Shown piece by piece: positions 10,871 to 22,467 of a stretch of 64,000 nt of DNA (its first letter is position 1; every line of letters begins with the position of its first letter). The stretch spans positions 154,220,185-154,284,184 of the forward strand of contig BTPG01000003.1 in NCBI GenBank assembly GCA_036245525.1. Reading direction: 5' to 3'. This DNA is from Semisulcospira habei (lineage: Eukaryota; Mollusca; Gastropoda; Semisulcospiridae). A model generated the notes under the pieces. It made no database searches, had not been told where the DNA came from, and saw nothing but the letters and a program-made list of their open reading frames with translations. A program made the position numbers and the translations under genes.

Positions 10871-10903
10871 CAAAAAAATAACACACACTGATTTATTCAC
10901 TGT

Positions 10904-10979
10904 ACTGTGGCTGTTTGCCGCGATACGCAATGTTTTAACACACTGTGGCTGTTTGCCGCGATACGCAATGTTTTAACAC
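10904..10979 (+). repeat. Exact 38-bp tandem duplication
   Basis: Two identical units (10904-10941 and 10942-10979) beginning actgtggctgtttgccgcga. The second ends at the left terminus of a family C element. Confidence 0.9.
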
Positions 10980-11151
10980 ACTCAGTGCCGCAGGACCGAA
11001 ATCCCCAGATTTTGAAGTTGCCCTCTGAAGGATGGTATCATAATTCTAGAGACAGATCGCGCATGATAGTTCAAGGGCGCCAAGCTATTCTGGCACCACC
11101 CTTGAACTATCATGCTCGATCCATGTGGTGTGTCGGGGCTGAATGAGTTAT
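10973..11151. mobile_element. Family C hairpin MITE, copy C1 (one arm mostly deleted)
   Basis: Left end TTAACACACTCAGTGCC, right end GGCTGAATGAGTTAT. The core keeps gatagttcaaggg, then jumps to cgccaagctattctggcacc and the mirrored acccttgaactatcatg, so the inner half of the left arm is lost. Confidence 0.7.
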
Positions 11152-11241
11152 TCAGTGTTCAGCTAGTATGTGTTTGACGGGCCTCGTCTGCGAGTCCTAA
11201 ATCTGTCAGTGTTGGCCTGCCCACGCCCCTTTCTCCATCTG

Positions 11242-11327
11242 TTTTTTTGCGTGTAAAATCCCCCTCGCCGGAGGGGGGGGGGGAGGGGGGGGGTTAAGGG
11301 GGGGGGGGGGATTTTACACGCAAAAAA
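11242..11327. repeat. Short inverted repeat around a G-rich centre
   Basis: ttttttgcgtgtaaaatcccc is mirrored as ggggattttacacgcaaaaaa, with a G-rich loop of about 45 bp containing ttaa. It could be another foldback MITE. Confidence 0.6.
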
Positions 11328-11622
11328 TGGCGGGGAAAGCGGAAGGACTAGAGAAGGAGGTACTTGGATTGGACAGCAATAGCATGTTGCACAGCCGCGG
11401 ATCGAAAAACAAATCGGTTTTTTTTTTATGATATTAATCACTGTGCGGTATTTCGCCATTTGAAGGCAAAGTACAGTCCATTTCTGTGAAAGTGGAGATA
11501 ATTCGTTGTAGTGCAATAGAAATTTGCGGAAATAAATAAAATTAATGATATTTGTCCCATTTTGGTGGAAAGCGACATTTTCGTTGTATCTCTTTTCGCC
11601 AACAATGGACATAATTATCTTT

Positions 11623-11830
11623 TTAAAACTCTTCTCTGCCGAACAGAACTAACACAATCTAGCTGAAAGAGGCATAGATCCTCATGAGCCCCCGCAACTG
11701 CGGGGGCTCGTTAGGATCTAATACCTCTTGCTGTCATCAACTTGTATCCACGGGTCTTGCACGGCTGGGGCTCTTCGGCGTTGAGTTAACAATTTTTAAA
11801 GAAATTAGAAACACAACCTGCTTCCACTAA
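11623..11830. mobile_element. Family A MITE, copy A2
   Basis: TTAA at 11623, hairpin 11665-11731 with several arm mismatches (ctcgttaggatctaatacc), then the typical family A right shoulder (cttgtatccacg, aaattagaaacacaacctgc, ttccact). The right TTAA is lost. Confidence 0.65.
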
Positions 11831-12025
11831 GTGGATAAACAGCAGTCTCAGAGGACAACGTATTCCCACAGTGGGAAATGTCGTCCAGTTACGCCTGAAT
11901 GTGTTAATGCCCGAGCAGTGATTATCAAACCCGGGACTGATATAGCGGCAATGTTTCCCGCGTGAATGACTGTTTATGGCTGCGGCGGTTTGCATCATCA
12001 GAATAGAACCATGCATACAGTTTCC

Positions 12026-12510
12026 TAATCACCCCATCAATGCCCAGGGGCGGATCAGTTACCTCCACGGAGGGGGGGGGGGGCAAACTTTTTGTTTGTG
12101 ACCTTCAACCTGATACAAAAGGCCTCCCCGTCACTAGACCTTGCGGCCGAAAAATCGAAAAGCGGGTGGAGAGAAGGCGCCTGTGTGTTAGGACTCTCAC
12201 CATTCGCCAAAATATCACACTACAGGGGGCGGGGGCTTGTGGTGGGGGGGGGGGGGTCCAAACACCACAAACAGGGACTTTGTTATAGCGTTTTAAAGAA
12301 TTCAGGGTGTGGGGGTCCGGATCTCCTGACCCCCACCCCAGATCCGCCCCTGCTGCCAGTGGACGCAGATTATGTTTCTGAAATCATTGTAAATTGCAAC
12401 GCCAATTAACATGGATTTCAGCAAGAGGCATAGACCCTCATGAGCCCCATCAACTTCGGGGGCTCATGGCGATCTATGGCTCTTGTAGTTGGATCCTGTT
12501 GATTTTATCA
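12026..12510. mobile_element. Family A MITE, copy A3, interrupted by a CAGGGGCGGATC MITE
   Basis: Reverse orientation. The left terminus taatcaccccatcaatgcc is cut by the insert at 12045-12352, then resumes as ctgccagtggacgcagatta. The hairpin is at 12421-12485 with a partly decayed loop (ccatcaacttcggg). Confidence 0.55.
12045..12352. mobile_element. MITE with CAGGGGCGGATC termini, second copy
   Basis: Begins CAGGGGCGGATCAG and ends CCAGATCCGCCCCTG. The interior shares short phrases with the copy at 9117 in inverted order (ggtccaaacacc, cgccaaaat). It sits inside the end of family A copy A3, with tgcc repeated on both sides. Confidence 0.6.
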
Positions 12511-12813
12511 CGGCAGTCAACGCTTCTGACTGCCAAATGCGTAGTAACGGATTCTGTAAGATGCGCCCACCAAATGGTAATTAGGACAATAATCAGTACT
12601 ATTTTGATGCAAACAATAGACCATAATTTGTAGGCGTTTATCTTCCTTATTCCACAGGTTTAGGTTTTTAAAATATCACAATAAGTATCACCAAACAGCA
12701 TTTATATGCTGTGCATTTCAAAGGCGCCTGACTGGTGTTGATATGCGAATTATTACGCGATTAGAGAATATGCATAAATAAATGCGAGTTTACGAATTAG
12801 GGTACATTATATG

Positions 12814-13413
12814 GTATTGGTCGCAGGTGTTTGCAACACGGACCCTTGTAGGCCTGAGGGAGGTCAAAAGAACCATTGTACCCCGAAGGTCGAAGCCCCT
12901 GCTACCAATTACGTATTTGTTTTCGTTTGTCCGCTATTTTCGTACAAGAAATCAAGAAGACATCTTCCGACCTGGATCACGCCAGACATGACTGACGCAC
13001 TGAAAGGAATATTATAAGTTATTGGTAGCAGGGGTTTGCTACACGGACCCTTGTAGGCCTGAGGGAGGTCAAAAGAACCATTTTACCCCGAAGGCCGAAG
13101 GCCCGAGGGGTACAATGGTTCCTTTGACCTCCCTCAGGCCTACAAGGGTCCATGCAGCAATCCCCTGCTACCAATAACGTATTTGTTTTCATTTCTTTGC
13201 TATTTTCGTACAAGAAATCAAGAAGACATCTTCCGACATGGATCACGCCAGACATGACTGACGTCAAAGGAATATTATTAGTTATTAGTAGCAGGGGCCG
13301 TGTAGGACCCGTGTAGGCCTGAGGGAGGTAAAAGGAACCATTGTACCCCGAAGACCTGAGGGTACAAATTGTTCCTTTGACTTCCCGAAGGCCTACAAGG
13401 GTCCTTGCAGCAA
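12814..13413 (+). repeat. Three tandem units of a foldback repeat
   Basis: Units start near 12814, 13021 and 13283. Each has attggtagcaggg, acccttgtaggcctgaggga, ggtcaaaagaaccatt and a connecting stretch with ttcgtacaagaaatcaagaa. Unit 2 carries a complete palindrome at 13021-13175 with arms of about 75 bp. Unit 1 lacks the mirror arm; unit 3 is shortened. Confidence 0.85.
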
Positions 13414-13429
13414 TATATATATTTATACA

Positions 13430-13480
13430 TAATAGATTGATTGATTGATTGTACATTGCTTAACGTCCCGACAGCAACAA
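13430..13480 (-). mobile_element. Possible retroposon 3' tail with (GATT)n
   Basis: Reads gattgattgattgattgtac then attgcttaacgtcccgacag, similar in layout to the SINE 3' end on the minus strand (short tandem tail, then ttaacgtcc). Weak evidence. Confidence 0.3.
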
Positions 13481-13679
13481 GGCTTTCTCAGGACGTGCCT
13501 GCACTGCTTGTGAAAAAAAACTAAACGGAACACTGATGTATGTCGCCAGCGGTCCAATACATAAATAACCTAACACATGGGGCCTAAATAAGCTAAGACC
13601 ATTTAGCAACACACATCCAATATCAAGAGCTACAGGCAGTGCAGACAGTAGGGAGAGTTTTAAAAAGGCAAATACAGGT

Positions 13680-14235
13680 GTATACATAATAGACATATGA
13701 CGTAATTTAACATCTTTCATGACGTTGCCGTCTTCAGTAGTGTGCCTGTTGTTTCGAACAATACTAAGTAACTTTTACTTTAGAACCTTTTGGTGATCTT
13801 CACCGAATTTATAGAACAAAACTGGCATCCAAGACGCGTCAGAAAGTGGGCTACAAAAAGTCCGCCATTATTCGCTACAAAGGTTTTTGTAGCTCGGTCA
13901 CATGGTACGGTTTGCGCTAAAGTGATTGATCGTGTGACGTAGGGATGAAAACAAAGATTTACACCTAATAGACTCATGACGTAATTTAAAATATTTCATG
14001 ACGTTGCCGTCTCCAGTACTGAGTGTGCTTGTTGTTTCGAACAACACTAAGTAACCTTTTACTTTAGAGCGTTTTAGTGATCTTTTATAGAATAAAACTC
14101 GCATCCAACATGCGTCAGAAAGAGGGCGACAAGAAGTCCGCCATTTGTCGCTACAAGGGTTTTTGTAGCTCGGTCATGTGGTACAGTTTGCGCTGAAGGC
14201 ATTGGTCGTGTGACGCAGGGATGAAACAATACGAT
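13680..14235 (+). repeat. Direct tandem duplication of about 278 bp
   Basis: Two diverged units starting near 13683 and 13961 share atgacgtaatttaa, catgacgttgccgtct, gttgtttcgaaca, ctaagtaac, gtccgccatt and ggtttttgtagctcggtca. No terminal repeats are seen. Confidence 0.85.
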
Positions 14236-14683
14236 TTGTTGCGGGTTGTTTGTCGCACTGACGAGCGGTACACACTCAAGAGTATATGTGCTGAGCATGT
14301 GAGGGCTCTCTCGTATTGATGTGTATCGTTTGTTAACATGCTCTCTTTATTAGGAGCCTGTGTGTGCATTCCGCATACACATGATCGCGATAACAGAGCC
14401 GAAGTTTCTCGATCCACCTTGAACAAACTTTAGTTGCCTTGAACTCCTCCTGAACAGAGGAAGTGCATTTAAATAAATAAGGCAAACAAGAGACGCAGAT
14501 GAGGATAAGTGCCTCTTGCGTTGGTCTCACCTATTGTTTTGTGTTTCAGCAGAACTCAGACAGAACTCAGAACACTTTATTCGGTAGGTCAACGACCCAT
14601 TCGAATTGGGGTGAGATTACATAACTGGAAAAACCGGCAATGACAACAATTTCCTCTTGGAATTGGTACTCACAATATAATGA

Positions 14684-14684
<1 letters not shown>
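14236..14684. other. No recognisable feature
   Basis: Ordinary unique sequence. At 14573-14600 cactttattcggtaggtc could be the reverse of a polyadenylation signal of an old retroelement, but nothing confirms it. Confidence 0.4.

Positions 14685-14768
<84 letters not shown>
14685..14768. repeat. (AC)n microsatellite
   Basis: Pure CA dinucleotide, about 42 units. Confidence 0.97.
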
Positions 14769-14770
<2 letters not shown>

Positions 14771-14797
14771 TTTTGTGTTTCAGCAGTGAAGGAATTA

Positions 14798-15060
14798 GGT
14801 TGGTTGGTTAGTCCGAAGTTTAACGCCCGTGGAACCGGAGTGATGATGGACGGTCTTAGCGGGCGGGTTATGAAGGACAGGAACATCTATTGCACACGGA
14901 GTACGGCCTGAATTCAGGTGGACTGCATCTGTGCCACTTTGATTTACAACGGGCATGCTATTGAACAAGCCCGTCTGTTTGTCCCCCTGGATTGCGAGTC
15001 CAGCTACTGGGACTCCAACTCGCGACCCGGTTGTTCCTGCCTTCGCTCCCTGTCGCTCCG
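14798..15060 (-). mobile_element. SINE copy, reverse orientation, decayed head
   Basis: Reads the 9513 SINE in reverse: ggttggttggtta, cggagtgatgatgga, gcgggcgggttatg, ctggattgcgagtcc. The B box region is degraded (ctccaactcgcgacc). Confidence 0.8.
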
Positions 15061-15245
15061 AGTGACGGGGTTAGTTAATCTAGTTCGTGGCATTCAACTG
15101 ATCGAACGCTGGCATTTCAAGCGGGCTGTCCTCAAGGGACGAAACTGACATTCTGTTGACGTGATCAGGGGAGACAAATCCATTTTTCACTGCCCTTTTC
15201 CAGTTCATTTCCTTCGCCTCGAGTGCTTCAAGACTAGCACTAAGA

Positions 15246-15510
15246 TTAACTCTTTGCGGACTGCAGAGAAAAAGTGAACAAGATCCAATTGCAAGAGGCA
15301 CAGATCCTCATGAGCCCCCGCGACTGCGGGGCTCATGAGGATCTATGCCTCTTGCTAACACTAGTTTGCATCCATGTGTCTGGGACGGCTTGAATTTTTT
15401 CCCCGGGGGGAATGGTGGGGGGTGGGGGGGAGGACGCGGGGCGGGGGGAGGGAACGTGGGGGGCGTTAAATTAACAAAGATTTCAGAAACATTGTCTGCG
15501 TCCACTGGCA
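15246..15510. mobile_element. Family A MITE, copy A4, with G-rich interruption
   Basis: TTAACTCTTTGCGGACTGC left end at 15246; hairpin 15291-15355 (core loop shortened by one G); right shoulder to gtctgcgtccactggca. A G-rich stretch at 15400-15465 splits the shoulder. The right TTAA is not preserved. Confidence 0.75.
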
Positions 15511-15628
15511 TAGAAGTCGATAGGAGGCTTAAATGGTGTCTGGCACAGAATGAGACATTTGTCACTGGCTTTGGTTGTGACTTTTTTTCTAAATGAGAAA
15601 TTTATGCCGACGAGGCTGTACTTAGAAA

Positions 15629-15687
15629 TGTGTGCTGATCTGTGATTTTGATCCTTACGGCTCTTGAATTCACAGACCAGCACACAG
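15629..15687. repeat. Family B palindrome, copy B3 (internal deletion)
   Basis: gtgtgctgatctgtgatttt, atccttacggctct, then directly cacagaccagcacac. The inner part of the right arm is gone. Confidence 0.7.
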
Positions 15688-15904
15688 CGTGCAGTGTGTA
15701 GCTGTGAAAAAGATGGGTCTTTAATTAGTGAAAACATCACACTGATCCAGCCTTCACTGTCTATATCAAATCTCTTGGCTCGACTTCGCGAACGAAGATT
15801 CTATAGGGGTTGTCCACGACATCTGCAGGCATGCTCGTGACTGCGAAGGCCAATCAAATAATAATAATAAAAAACAAAAGCAAGAGCAAAAGCTCAAAAG
15901 CAAT

Positions 15905-15930
15905 CGAGAGAGAGAGAGACAGAGAGAGAG

Positions 15931-16004
<74 letters not shown>
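15905..16004 (-). repeat. (TC)n tract read on minus; 3' flank of a retroelement fragment
   Basis: GA dinucleotide on plus with a few AC/CAG variants near its start. Confidence 0.95.
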
Positions 16005-16007
<3 letters not shown>

Positions 16008-16368
16008 CAATGAATCAATGAATCAATTAATCTTTATTTTACAACGGTGAAGATATTAACACAGTCAGTGACTATATCATTTTTCGTACCTGCCGTTGCT
16101 AAAACTACGACTAGCTAAGTACAAAATATACATAGAACAGGGACACCAAAGCACAGTGATACAAAATATACAGTCCACTAAATACAAACACACGTATGCA
16201 CGCACAAACGCACACACGCGTGCACACAGACACATGCATACACACACACATATATACACGCGCACATACACATGATATAATATACACGTACATTCGTGTG
16301 TCTACGTTTAACTAGATATTATTATTTGAGTGATGTCAGGTTATCTATGAAGACTTCTCTTTCTCTAT

Positions 16369-16371
<3 letters not shown>
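16005..16371 (-). mobile_element. 5'-truncated CR1-like 3' end, element 2 family
   Basis: On the minus strand it ends agcaacggcaggtacgaaaa, accgttgtaaaataaag, then a tail of ATTGATTC units. The same terminal block is found at the ends of element 2 (16466) and the fragment at 59096. An internal alternating ACAC/GTAT-rich stretch lies at 16180-16290. (TC)n flanks both sides. Confidence 0.75.

Positions 16372-16465
<94 letters not shown>
16372..16465 (-). repeat. (TC)n tract read on minus; directly 3' of element 2
   Basis: Pure GA on plus, lying between the element 2 tail and the truncated copy at 16005-16371. Confidence 0.97.
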
Positions 16466-16467
<2 letters not shown>

Positions 16468-16672
16468 ATGACAATGACAATGATTCTTTATTTTACAACG
16501 GTGAAAGTTTTGGCTGGCACAACCATTTTTCGAACTTGCCGTTGCTAATCTAATCTACAAATAATGCACAAAGTGTGAAAATATTATATGGAAAAAAAGA
16601 AGAAGAAGAAGAAGAAGAAGAAATGATATAAAAACAAAACAAAACCAGCAACAACAACAACAACAAAAACGT

Positions 16673-16673
<1 letters not shown>

Positions 16674-16740
<67 letters not shown>

Positions 16741-16746
16741 ACACAC
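16674..16746. repeat. (AC)n microsatellite in the element 2 3' UTR
   Basis: CA dinucleotide preceded by (CAA)n and by an (AAG)n run at 16597-16622; all lie inside the 3' UTR. Confidence 0.95.
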
Positions 16747-16821
16747 GCGCATACACTGAGTATTATAGGGTCGCAGAGAAAGTATTAAGATAATGACGTG
16801 AGGTAATTGAAAATACTGGCT

Positions 16822-19606
16822 CTAAAATACGATAGGGTTGTTGATGTTGTAACTGACTTTCCTAGGCAAATTGTTCCACAGGCTATGGCCTGAGAACGCT
16901 AAACTTGTCTTGTAGAGCTCGATTCTAGGTCGTGGTACAATAATAAATTGCCTTGATCTTGAGTACGTTGGTGATGGAAAGGAAAATAGTTTCTTAATAT
17001 AATCAGGCATTTTGCTATTCAATGTTTTGAACATAATTATTCCTTATTGTACATTAAGTGATTTTTCAGGGGAAGAATCTCCAAGGTTTTCAGTTTATTA
17101 TCGGTAGTTGAGTTAGGATCAGGTAGGATAAGTTTTGCGGCTCTTCGATGAAGAGAGTTCAGTCTCTTCAATTGAACCTCGCTTGCTCCATCCCACACTG
17201 TAGAAGCATAGTCGATATGTGACCTGATGTGGGCGTTAAAGAACAGTTTACGTGTTTCTACATCAGTGATATATTTTAATTTGGCTAAAATGTAAAGTTT
17301 CTTTGATATTATGTTGCATATGTTATTAATATGACACTGCCATTTAAACTGCTTATCTACAGTAACACCGAGAAGACGATGTTCTGTTACTTGACTGATG
17401 GGTTTTCCTTGAAGAGACAAGCTGAGTGAGAGAGAGCCTAGCTGGTGCTTTTGACGGGTACTTAATACCATACATTCAATCTTCGCTGGGTTTAGGATCA
17501 TGGAGTTGTTACTACACCAGCTGTCAATGTCTTGTAGTGTGCTTTGTAGGCGTGTATCAATAATAGATAAATCCTCGTCGGGCATGTGTATTGCAGCATC
17601 ATCCGCGAACATATCGCATGAAACATTATGATCGTTAATTGTGAGCGGAAGGTCGTTAATGAACAAACAAAATAAAAGAGGGCCTAAAATAGAGCCCTGG
17701 GGCACGCCATGCTTGACTAAGCGGTGATTAGAATATGTACCATTAAGAAGGACTTTTTGTCTTCTGTCATCCAAGTAGGATTTGAAGAACGTGGCATCGC
17801 TGTTGGTGTACAACGAAATTTTCTTTATCAATATATCATAGTTTACTAAATCAAAAGCTTTACGGAAGTCTAAAAAGACTACACCTGTTAGTTTGGATTC
17901 ATTGATAGATGCTAACCAGGTGTCTGTCATCCTAATCAGCGCGGTATGGCAGGAATGGTTTGGTCTGAAACCTGACTGCAATGGATGGATAAGATTTTGG
18001 TTTTCTAAATATTTAGATAGATGTTTATGAATATGCCTCTCTAAAGGCTTTGACAAAACTGGTAGTAATGAAATGGGACGAAAATTATTAATTTCACTTA
18101 GATCTTTTGATTTTGGTAGTGGGATTACTTTTGCATCTTTAAATACATCCGGAAAACAGTTTTGTTTTATACAGAGATTGTAGATGTACGTGAGACTCTC
18201 AACGATATATGGGAGAGATGTCTTGAGTATTTTTGAGCTGATCTCATCAGGCCCGGATGACTTTTTATTTTCCATCGAGGTAATTAATTTGTTCACTTCA
18301 TGAACCGCTATAGGCGGTATGATGAAAGGTTCGTTGTTTTTATTTTTCTGGTTACAGTAGTCTAGTAATTTGTCTGGACAAATATACTCATGTGAGTTAT
18401 TTCCCAGTGGCATTAGTGATTCCGCCACAGAGACAAAATGGTCGTTAAAACTGTTTGCAGTGAGGTGGGGTGGTAAAGACGCACTACTTTTATTTGTACC
18501 TTTGGTTACTAAATTTATGGCACGCCATACAGTGGAGGAGTCTTTACTTTGCTTAACTACCTTACTGAAGAGAGATTTTCTTGCTTCTAAAACCATTGAT
18601 TTTACGCGATTACGCTGTGTTTTGTATTCAGCAAAACGCTTCGTTTTTTTTTTTTAGCTCGTCCCTGTGTTCCATAGCCTCTATCAGATCCGCAGTTAGC
18701 CAGGGTGGTAAGGCGGCGTACTTAACTCTCTTTTGCTTCAGGGGCGCGTGTTTATTCAGCACACCGAGAAAGACGCGGTACCAGGTGTCCGATGCTTTGT
18801 TTGGGTCACTATCGTTATAAACGTCCGTGAACTGTGCTCTATTTAAATCAGTCAAAAAGGCAATTTCATTAAAGTTTTTAAATGATCTATAAGTGATGCA
18901 CGTGTGACCTTGCTTTTTCATGTGGAAGTTTTGACAGCCATATGCAGCTAACTGGATAGTGGTCGCTGACACTCAGACTATCAACTTGAGTGTTGCTAAC
19001 TGCGAGAGGTTTGTTGGTATAGATATGGTCTATAATTGTGGCTGATGTTGGCATAACTCTCGTGGGGGATGTCACCATTTGTTGGAGACCGACTAAGGTA
19101 GTAGTACACTCCAATGATGGATGAGGTTTCAGAAAGTCAATATTAAAATCTCCAAGAAGCAGAACATCTTTGGTCTGAATGTCTGTTTTATCGATCATGT
19201 GTAAAAAGCTATCGTACCACTCAAAGGTGGCTGCAGGGTTTCGATACAGAAACCCGACAAGTAAAGGAGGGGATTTAGAGTGTTTGATTTCTACCCAAAT
19301 ACATTCTACATCATCCGTTTCTAGGTCTTGTCTCCTGCGGGTTATGTGTAGAATTGATTGATGGATGTATACCGCTACACCTGTCTCACCCTGGACTGAC
19401 GGATCTCTCCTAATAATAGAATAATTTGGGATGGTGATGGCTTCATTACTGATGTAGGAGGCCAACCGAGTTTCGGTTAAACCCATTAGGTGAAAATAGT
19501 CGGGGGAATTAACATAAACACAGACATCTTGAATTTTGTTTGCTAGGTGGTAGACTTTGAGCTGACCGATACGGAATCTTTGTCCTTTTTTCGATGGTCC
19601 GCGCAT
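16822..19606 (-). pseudogene. Decayed ORF2 of element 2: endonuclease and reverse transcriptase
   Basis: Begins at ATG 19606 with an endonuclease (LMGLTETRL, GDFNIDFL, SDHYPVSCIW), parallel to element 1 ORF2. RT motifs follow: RPISLLPVLSKPLERHI, QSGFRPNHSCHTAL, FLDFRKAFDLVN, GVPQGSILGPLLF and FADD. Lesions: a frame change between about 18972 and 18887; a frame change at the A run near 18645-18655; and a stop with frame change near 17037, after which the C-terminal block (LWNNLP) continues to 16822. The domain order matches element 1, so the family is the same group but a different subfamily. Not functional as it stands. Confidence 0.9.
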
Positions 19607-20602
19607 GGCTTTACAATGTTTAAAGAACCAGGTAACAAAATATCAACACAAAGTACCAAAGCAAAAACTAGAAAACGAATACACATACAAGTAAATATCA
19701 ACAGGAAAAAAAACCACACAACTAAAATGAAGTTAAATCAAGTGTCGGTAAGTAAACTGAACGGTTAACTTCAAGCACCCCCGAAATAAAAATGGAAGTG
19801 AAAGTATAGTGACTACAAGTACGAAATCTAAGAAACAGACAAGAGTTAATATCAAAGTTCACGTGAAATGAAGTCCATATGCTATTAAAACACACTTGCT
19901 TCGCCACTGCAAACATATAATATAAGAGTCCGAGAGTGCGGAGTGAATGTGAAAACAGATACACCAGTCGTTTGATTTCACTTCGATGATCGTAAACTGA
20001 GTCAGGTGTACGGGCTGTCCGAAACAGAACAAGTACAGTAGTCATGCAATTTAAAATAGTTGCATAACTTACAGTTTGCAGTGCAAAGTCACTGTACTAT
20101 TATGTGTAACAGTTTCACATATACGACCAAGCACTAGTGCAACCAGGTGTAGCTGTCAACCATGTGTCTCTGTCACATAAGGAATTAATCTTTAAACTAC
20201 TGAGTCACTGTCAAAACCAGACAACTAAATAATAATAATAATAATAATAATAATAAGCGCATTAAATAGGCGCTTTATCCCAATTGAAAATCGGCTCAAA
20301 GCGCCGCCGCAAACTGAACCCAACAAGCACGCTCACGTGAATCACGCATTCACTCACACACTGTACATAAACACAGAACATTCACGTGGTGCTAAGGGCT
20401 AGCTCAAGCGAGCTACTGTAGTTTTTGGAAATTCAAAATCGTTTGTATTTGAAATTTGATTAAGTGGGCTGAAGCTGATACCAAAGTGGAGGGGGAGGAA
20501 GAGCCGGAGTACCCGGAGAAAGAACCCCCGAAATAAGTCGTTACTATAATGTCAGATCGAGCGTGTTTGATGACACCTTCACACCTACACCTACACCTAC
20601 AC

Positions 20603-20676
<74 letters not shown>

Positions 20677-20962
20677 TCACACACATACACACACACACGG
20701 AGTGTATATGCGTACCTTTTTTACTTCCAGCGCCAAGTAGGAACGACTAACCGACCCTGAAAGCCGGAAAGTAGTAACCGACCAGCTGTGCGCGGCGCAG
20801 AGCTGGATCGGACAAAACCTCCATCGATAAAGGTCCATCCATCGCTCCTCGTGTGGTTAGAACAAAGACAACATCCTAAAGTCTATAGCGCTTGGCCCTG
20901 GAAGTAAAAGAGGCAGCGGGATGTCCTTCAAACAAACGGTCTTAGAAACTGAGCCAGCAACT
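19607..20962 (-). other. Inter-ORF region of element 2 with later insertions
   Basis: About 1.36 kb against 0.69 kb in element 1. It includes an (AC)n run at 20606-20698 preceded by (CACCTA)n at 20580-20605, and at 20228-20300 an (AAT)n tail joined to agcgcattaaataggcgctt, which looks like the 3' end of another non-LTR element on the minus strand. No coding frame recognised. Confidence 0.6.
20606..20698. repeat. (AC)n microsatellite
   Basis: CA dinucleotide with a few CT/TA variants near 20672-20690. Confidence 0.95.
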
Positions 20963-21164
20963 TCAGCAGGTGTTGAGGTCCAGGGCCGTGTTGGTCTCCG
21001 CTCCCTGACTCTGGAACCAGGCGTTGGTGGGTGGGGCGGCCATTGGCGGAACGATAGGCCCTGTTCCTGCTGGCACTAGTGGCGGGAAGTCTGAAGACTG
21101 GAGCTGGGGCCCCTGACGTGCTCGGCGTTGTTTGCTCCCCAACCCATTGTCGGGCGCTGATTGG
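20963..21164 (-). pseudogene. 3' part of element 2 ORF1, cut off by the transposon
   Basis: The minus strand is open from 21164 to a TGA at 20965-20963, encoding a Pro-rich C-terminal tail with SSDFPPLVPAG and GPIVPPMAAPPTNAWF, comparable to the YPPLF and PP-rich end of element 1 ORF1. Joined in silico to the minus frame ending at 28631, with one TTAA retained, the codons stay in phase (CTT AAC across the junction). Confidence 0.75.
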
Positions 21165-21168
21165 TTAA
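21165..21168. repeat. TTAA target duplication, left copy
   Basis: TTAA directly before AGGTCCGGGTTCAGC. The matching copy is at 28631-28634. Confidence 0.8.
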
Positions 21169-21572
21169 AGGTCCGGGTTCAGCAATTAGTCAGTAGAGGA
21201 CATCGAAAAAAAAATTTCAAAGTCCCTACCTGACACAGAAAGTGCAACCCTGATAGGGCCCCGTGTGATAGGATCCCCGAGCACGCACGTTACTATAGCT
21301 GCTGTAGAGTGTCAGACGTCCTTGACGGCTGTCACAGTTCACGAAAACAGGTATACACCATCCAGCTGCCTAAGGTCACTTCCAGTTGCATCTGTCCGTG
21401 CGCGGTAACATCCAATTCCCGTGCAACTACGACTGAAAAATATCCAACTTTCATTTTGCCGCACTGCGTGAAGCCTGCACCGAGCCGCGACGTCCAGAGC
21501 GTCCAAAAAAGGTCCAGCGAATGGTGGCGGTAAGTCCAACATGATATGGTGTGGTCTTTTCACTTTTTGTGG
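21169..21572 (+). repeat. Left terminal inverted repeat of the 7.5-kb transposon
   Basis: Contains ctatagctgctgtagagtgt, cagacgtccttgacggctgt and gtcacttccagttgcatctg, all found in reverse complement near 28400-28500. A possible first-exon end with donor GTAAGT lies at 21529/21530. The same position in the right copy reads GTACGT. Confidence 0.85.
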
Positions 21573-22228
21573 TACAAATATTACTTTTGTTGGTAAGTAT
21601 ATTTCCAACAACAACAAACACCTATGCGCGTGTAGCTGACGTCGTGTTTACAAAGGGAAGGTACTCGTAAATATGTATTATCAGGGGACACCACTCTAAT
21701 GACCACTTCCTTGTCAACAACAAGAAGCCCTAGCGATCGTAATGTTATGTGTGTTCTGGTGTACAGGACACTAATTTCGGGGGAAATGATGACTGAGGAA
21801 ATAACAGCAGACGACAGTGGTGAGAAGTAGGCAGAATACATCGATGAACAAGACGAAGAATAGATTGGAAATCTTAGCCTCACTGTTCGTCTCTTCTGTA
21901 GTTACTATATATACGTCACTATAGTAACAGCCTGAAACTTTGTTTTTAAATTTTCTCTCCTTTATAAATAAGTGTAATAGTTTCTGGGCAATTTTCTATT
22001 ACACATATTTGTGTTATATACATAATGAAATATGCGATATATTCTGAGCTCTGGTCTGATGTACATTTAGAAGTTTCCACTTTTAGTTGCGATTTGTTTT
22101 GGGGGTTCGTGGTGGTTGTCAAGTTTTTGTGTAAATATCTTCAGAACGCCACGCCATTTTCTAGTACAAGACCCGTGTGTGCATTATTACATAACTATAC
22201 AAATACCAGTCATTTGATTCTTTTTCAG

Positions 22229-22396
22229 TGCCACACCAAATGAGCTCACAGAGCAGCAAGCAGCTAATGTGTTATTTCTGTGGATACATTTGTGAAGCTA
22301 GTACAAAGTGAAGGTGCATCAGTAATGGAACAACGCCCAATCTCATCACAATACATAACAGATAATCGCAGTGGCAAGGTAAGTTGTGAACCTAAA

Positions 22397-22467
<71 letters not shown>

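Noticed and set aside
11163..11612. 149-residue minus-strand frame
   Set aside because: Crosses a G-rich inverted repeat and low-complexity DNA; composition is not protein-like and no domain is seen.
13019..13456. 145-residue minus-strand frame
   Set aside because: Lies across the tandem foldback repeat; the repeated TLVGLREV phrases are the repeat itself in translation.
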